Shown: piece after piece, positions 30,740-31,540 of the stretch | Layout of the letters: each line of letters starts with the position of its first letter | How positions within the stretch are numbered: the stretch's first letter is position 1 | Source of the DNA: IMCC26077 sp044344975 | Lineage (GTDB): Bacteria > Actinomycetota > Actinomycetes > Nanopelagicales > Nanopelagicaceae | NCBI GenBank assembly: GCA_044344975.1 | Contig: JBIJBY010000004.1 | Location: 1 to 31,540, forward strand | Direction of reading: 5' to 3' | Length of the DNA: 31,540 nucleotides | Made by a program: the position numbers and the translations under genes | The notes under the pieces: generated by a model | Database searches by the model: none | What the model was told of the DNA's origin: nothing | The model's input: only the letters and a program-made list of their open reading frames with translations

Positions 30740-31422
30740 TATCTGAACGTGAGATTACCGCGACAATAATCGCGGATGGTTTTTTAGATGATGACATTCT
30801 CTCAATTAAAACAATACTTGAGAATTCTGAGGTTGCTATCTTTGTGTTAGTAAATGGAAAACATGATGTAACACTCTTTGAAAATCTATCTCCTCGAGTT
30901 CAAACGTATCAAGTGAAACAGAAACTTGGGTGGTCGAACGCAGTTAATTTAATCTTGAGCGAAGTTAAGACTCGATACGTCGTTTTGATGGATTCTTCAA
31001 CTCGATTTACTGCAAATCCTTTTAGTGAAGTGATTGAGAAATTAGGGGCGGGTTACATTGGCGTTGGTTGGCGCGGGGGACTGATCGATCTTGATGACGA
31101 ATGGCGATCAGTTGTTGATAAAGGAGCTGGCGAAGTTGATGTGCTCTTTGGGTACTTCATGGTTTTGGACCGCGAATTTGCTCGAGCTGTCGGAGCTAAT
31201 CCAAGCGCCAAGTATTACCGTAACGCTGATTTAGAACTCTCACTTGCCCTACGCGAAGCGGGCGGCAGGTTAATGCAGATTGAATTGCCGCTGATTCAAG
31301 AGCGTCATCACGGGTATCACGATGTAGATAGCGCCTATCGTGAAAAGAATTCCAAAGAGAATTATCAGCGGCTACTTAAGCGCTTTCGAGGCAATCTAGG
31401 GATTCTTGCACCGCGCAGGTAA
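30736..31422 (+). CDS. Family 2-like glycosyltransferase
   Basis: A 228-aa GT-A fold glycosyltransferase-like protein. IFVLVNGKHD and KLGWSNAVNLILSEVKTRYVVLMDSS match the nucleotide-sugar half of GT2 enzymes, but the metal-binding DxD reads DSS. The acceptor half has EVDVLFGYFMVLDREFARA and YRNADLELSLALREAGGRL, then LPLIQERHHGYHD, which resembles a family I have seen in other actinobacteria. No membrane segment is visible. The GTG start overlaps the HadB-like stop by 3 bases. The gene sits between the dehydratase pair and murB, where I would expect none, and may act on a lipid or cell-wall acceptor. Donor and acceptor are unknown. Confidence 0.75.
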   Translation: MISEREITATIIADGFLDDDILSIKTILENSEVAIFVLVNGKHDVTLFENLSPRVQTYQVKQKLGWSNAVNLILSEVKTRYVVLMDSSTRFTANPFSEVIEKLGAGYIGVGWRGGLIDLDDEWRSVVDKGAGEVDVLFGYFMVLDREFARAVGANPSAKYYRNADLELSLALREAGGRLMQIELPLIQERHHGYHDVDSAYREKNSKENYQRLLKRFRGNLGILAPRR

Positions 31423-31425
31423 TCT
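31420..31425 (+). promoter_or_regulatory. Candidate -10 element for a leaderless murB transcript
   Basis: TAATCT begins at the TAA stop of the glycosyltransferase and lies exactly 6 nt before the murB ATG at 31432. No Shine-Dalgarno is present. Same spacing as at ispE and DUF3817. Confidence 0.4.
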
Positions 31426-31431
31426 AATGTT

Positions 31432-31540
31432 ATGAGATTCGCCGATTTGACCACCTTTCGAGTGGGTGGCGAGATTGCAAAAGTCGTGAGTGGCGATTCA
31501 GAAGAGATCATTCTTAAAACTTTACTAAGCGACTCGGATG
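31432..31540 (+). CDS. murB: UDP-N-acetylenolpyruvoylglucosamine reductase, N-terminus (partial)
   Basis: The first 36 codons are present and the gene runs off the window. The start MRFADLTTFRVGGEIAKVV matches the N-terminal FAD-binding opening of MurB (LTTFRVGG is the usual signature), the flavoenzyme that reduces UDP-GlcNAc-enolpyruvate to UDP-MurNAc. It acts two steps after GlmU in the same peptidoglycan pathway. murB downstream of the MaoC pair is a known actinobacterial arrangement. The call rests on one motif plus context. Confidence 0.85.
   Translation, partial: MRFADLTTFRVGGEIAKVVSGDSEEIILKTLLSDSD

Noticed and set aside
1..31540. CRISPR array, insertion sequence, prophage or defence island
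   Set aside because: No spaced repeats, transposase, integrase or nuclease-helicase clusters were seen; the longest tandem repeat is two copies of 10 bp.

Overview
The window is a gene-dense stretch of an actinobacterial chromosome. The gene order is diagnostic: metG-tatD-rsmA-ispE, then tRNA-Gln-glmU-prs-rplY-pth, mfd-lipoprotein-mazG-eno-ftsB-DUF501-ppx, greA/DUF4307-uppS-phoH, and tRNA-Thr-tRNA-Met-rpmG-MaoC-MaoC-murB are all orders I recall from Mycobacterium and Streptomyces. Base composition looks near half GC by eye, low for actinobacteria. Intergenic gaps are tiny and many genes overlap by 1-23 nt. A secreted protein carries a C-terminal TCVKGK/KKV/CPSGWKKR tail that I associate with freshwater Nanopelagicales (acI: Planktophila, Nanopelagicus). 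A streamlined planktonic actinobacterium is therefore my best guess; this is inference, not proof.

Layout. 1-2.7 kb (+): end of metG, tatD, rsmA, ispE (translation quality, rRNA maturation, isoprenoid precursors). 2.7-3.9 kb (-): an overlapping TetR-MarR regulator pair. 4.0-8.0 kb (+): tRNA-Gln, glmU, prs, rplY, pth (cell-wall sugar nucleotide, PRPP, ribosome and peptidyl-tRNA recycling). 8.0-10.8 kb (-): PEP carboxylase. 10.9-19.6 kb (+): mfd, a SurA-N-like lipoprotein, mazG, eno, ftsB, DUF501, ppx, a family-5 uracil-DNA glycosylase and an unusual short-armed tRNA-Leu(UAA), mostly one tightly packed transcription unit. 19.6-21.2 kb (-): an unrecognised 523-aa secreted protein. 21.4-22.2 kb (+): a Bax-inhibitor-1 family membrane protein with a clear terminator. 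22.3-25.3 kb: an MFS exporter divergent from a DrrAB-type ABC exporter. 25.3-26.1 kb (-): greA and DUF4307. 26.2-29.5 kb (+): a 49-aa membrane protein, SURF1, DUF3817, a short-chain-type cis-prenyltransferase and PIN-PhoH. 29.5-31.5 kb (+): tRNA-Thr, tRNA-Met, rpmG, a HadA/HadB-like dehydratase pair, a GT2 glycosyltransferase and the start of murB.

Nearly everything is conserved housekeeping. No insertion sequence, phage gene, CRISPR array or defence system is visible. No gap without a gene exceeds 300 bases; the largest are 21205-21410 and 6556-6735. The items most worth a second look are the class-I-shaped tRNA-Leu(UAA), the secreted protein with the tail motif, a recurring TANNNT-N6..8-ATG arrangement that suggests leaderless transcripts, and a 16-nt divergent start pair sharing a symmetric -10 element.
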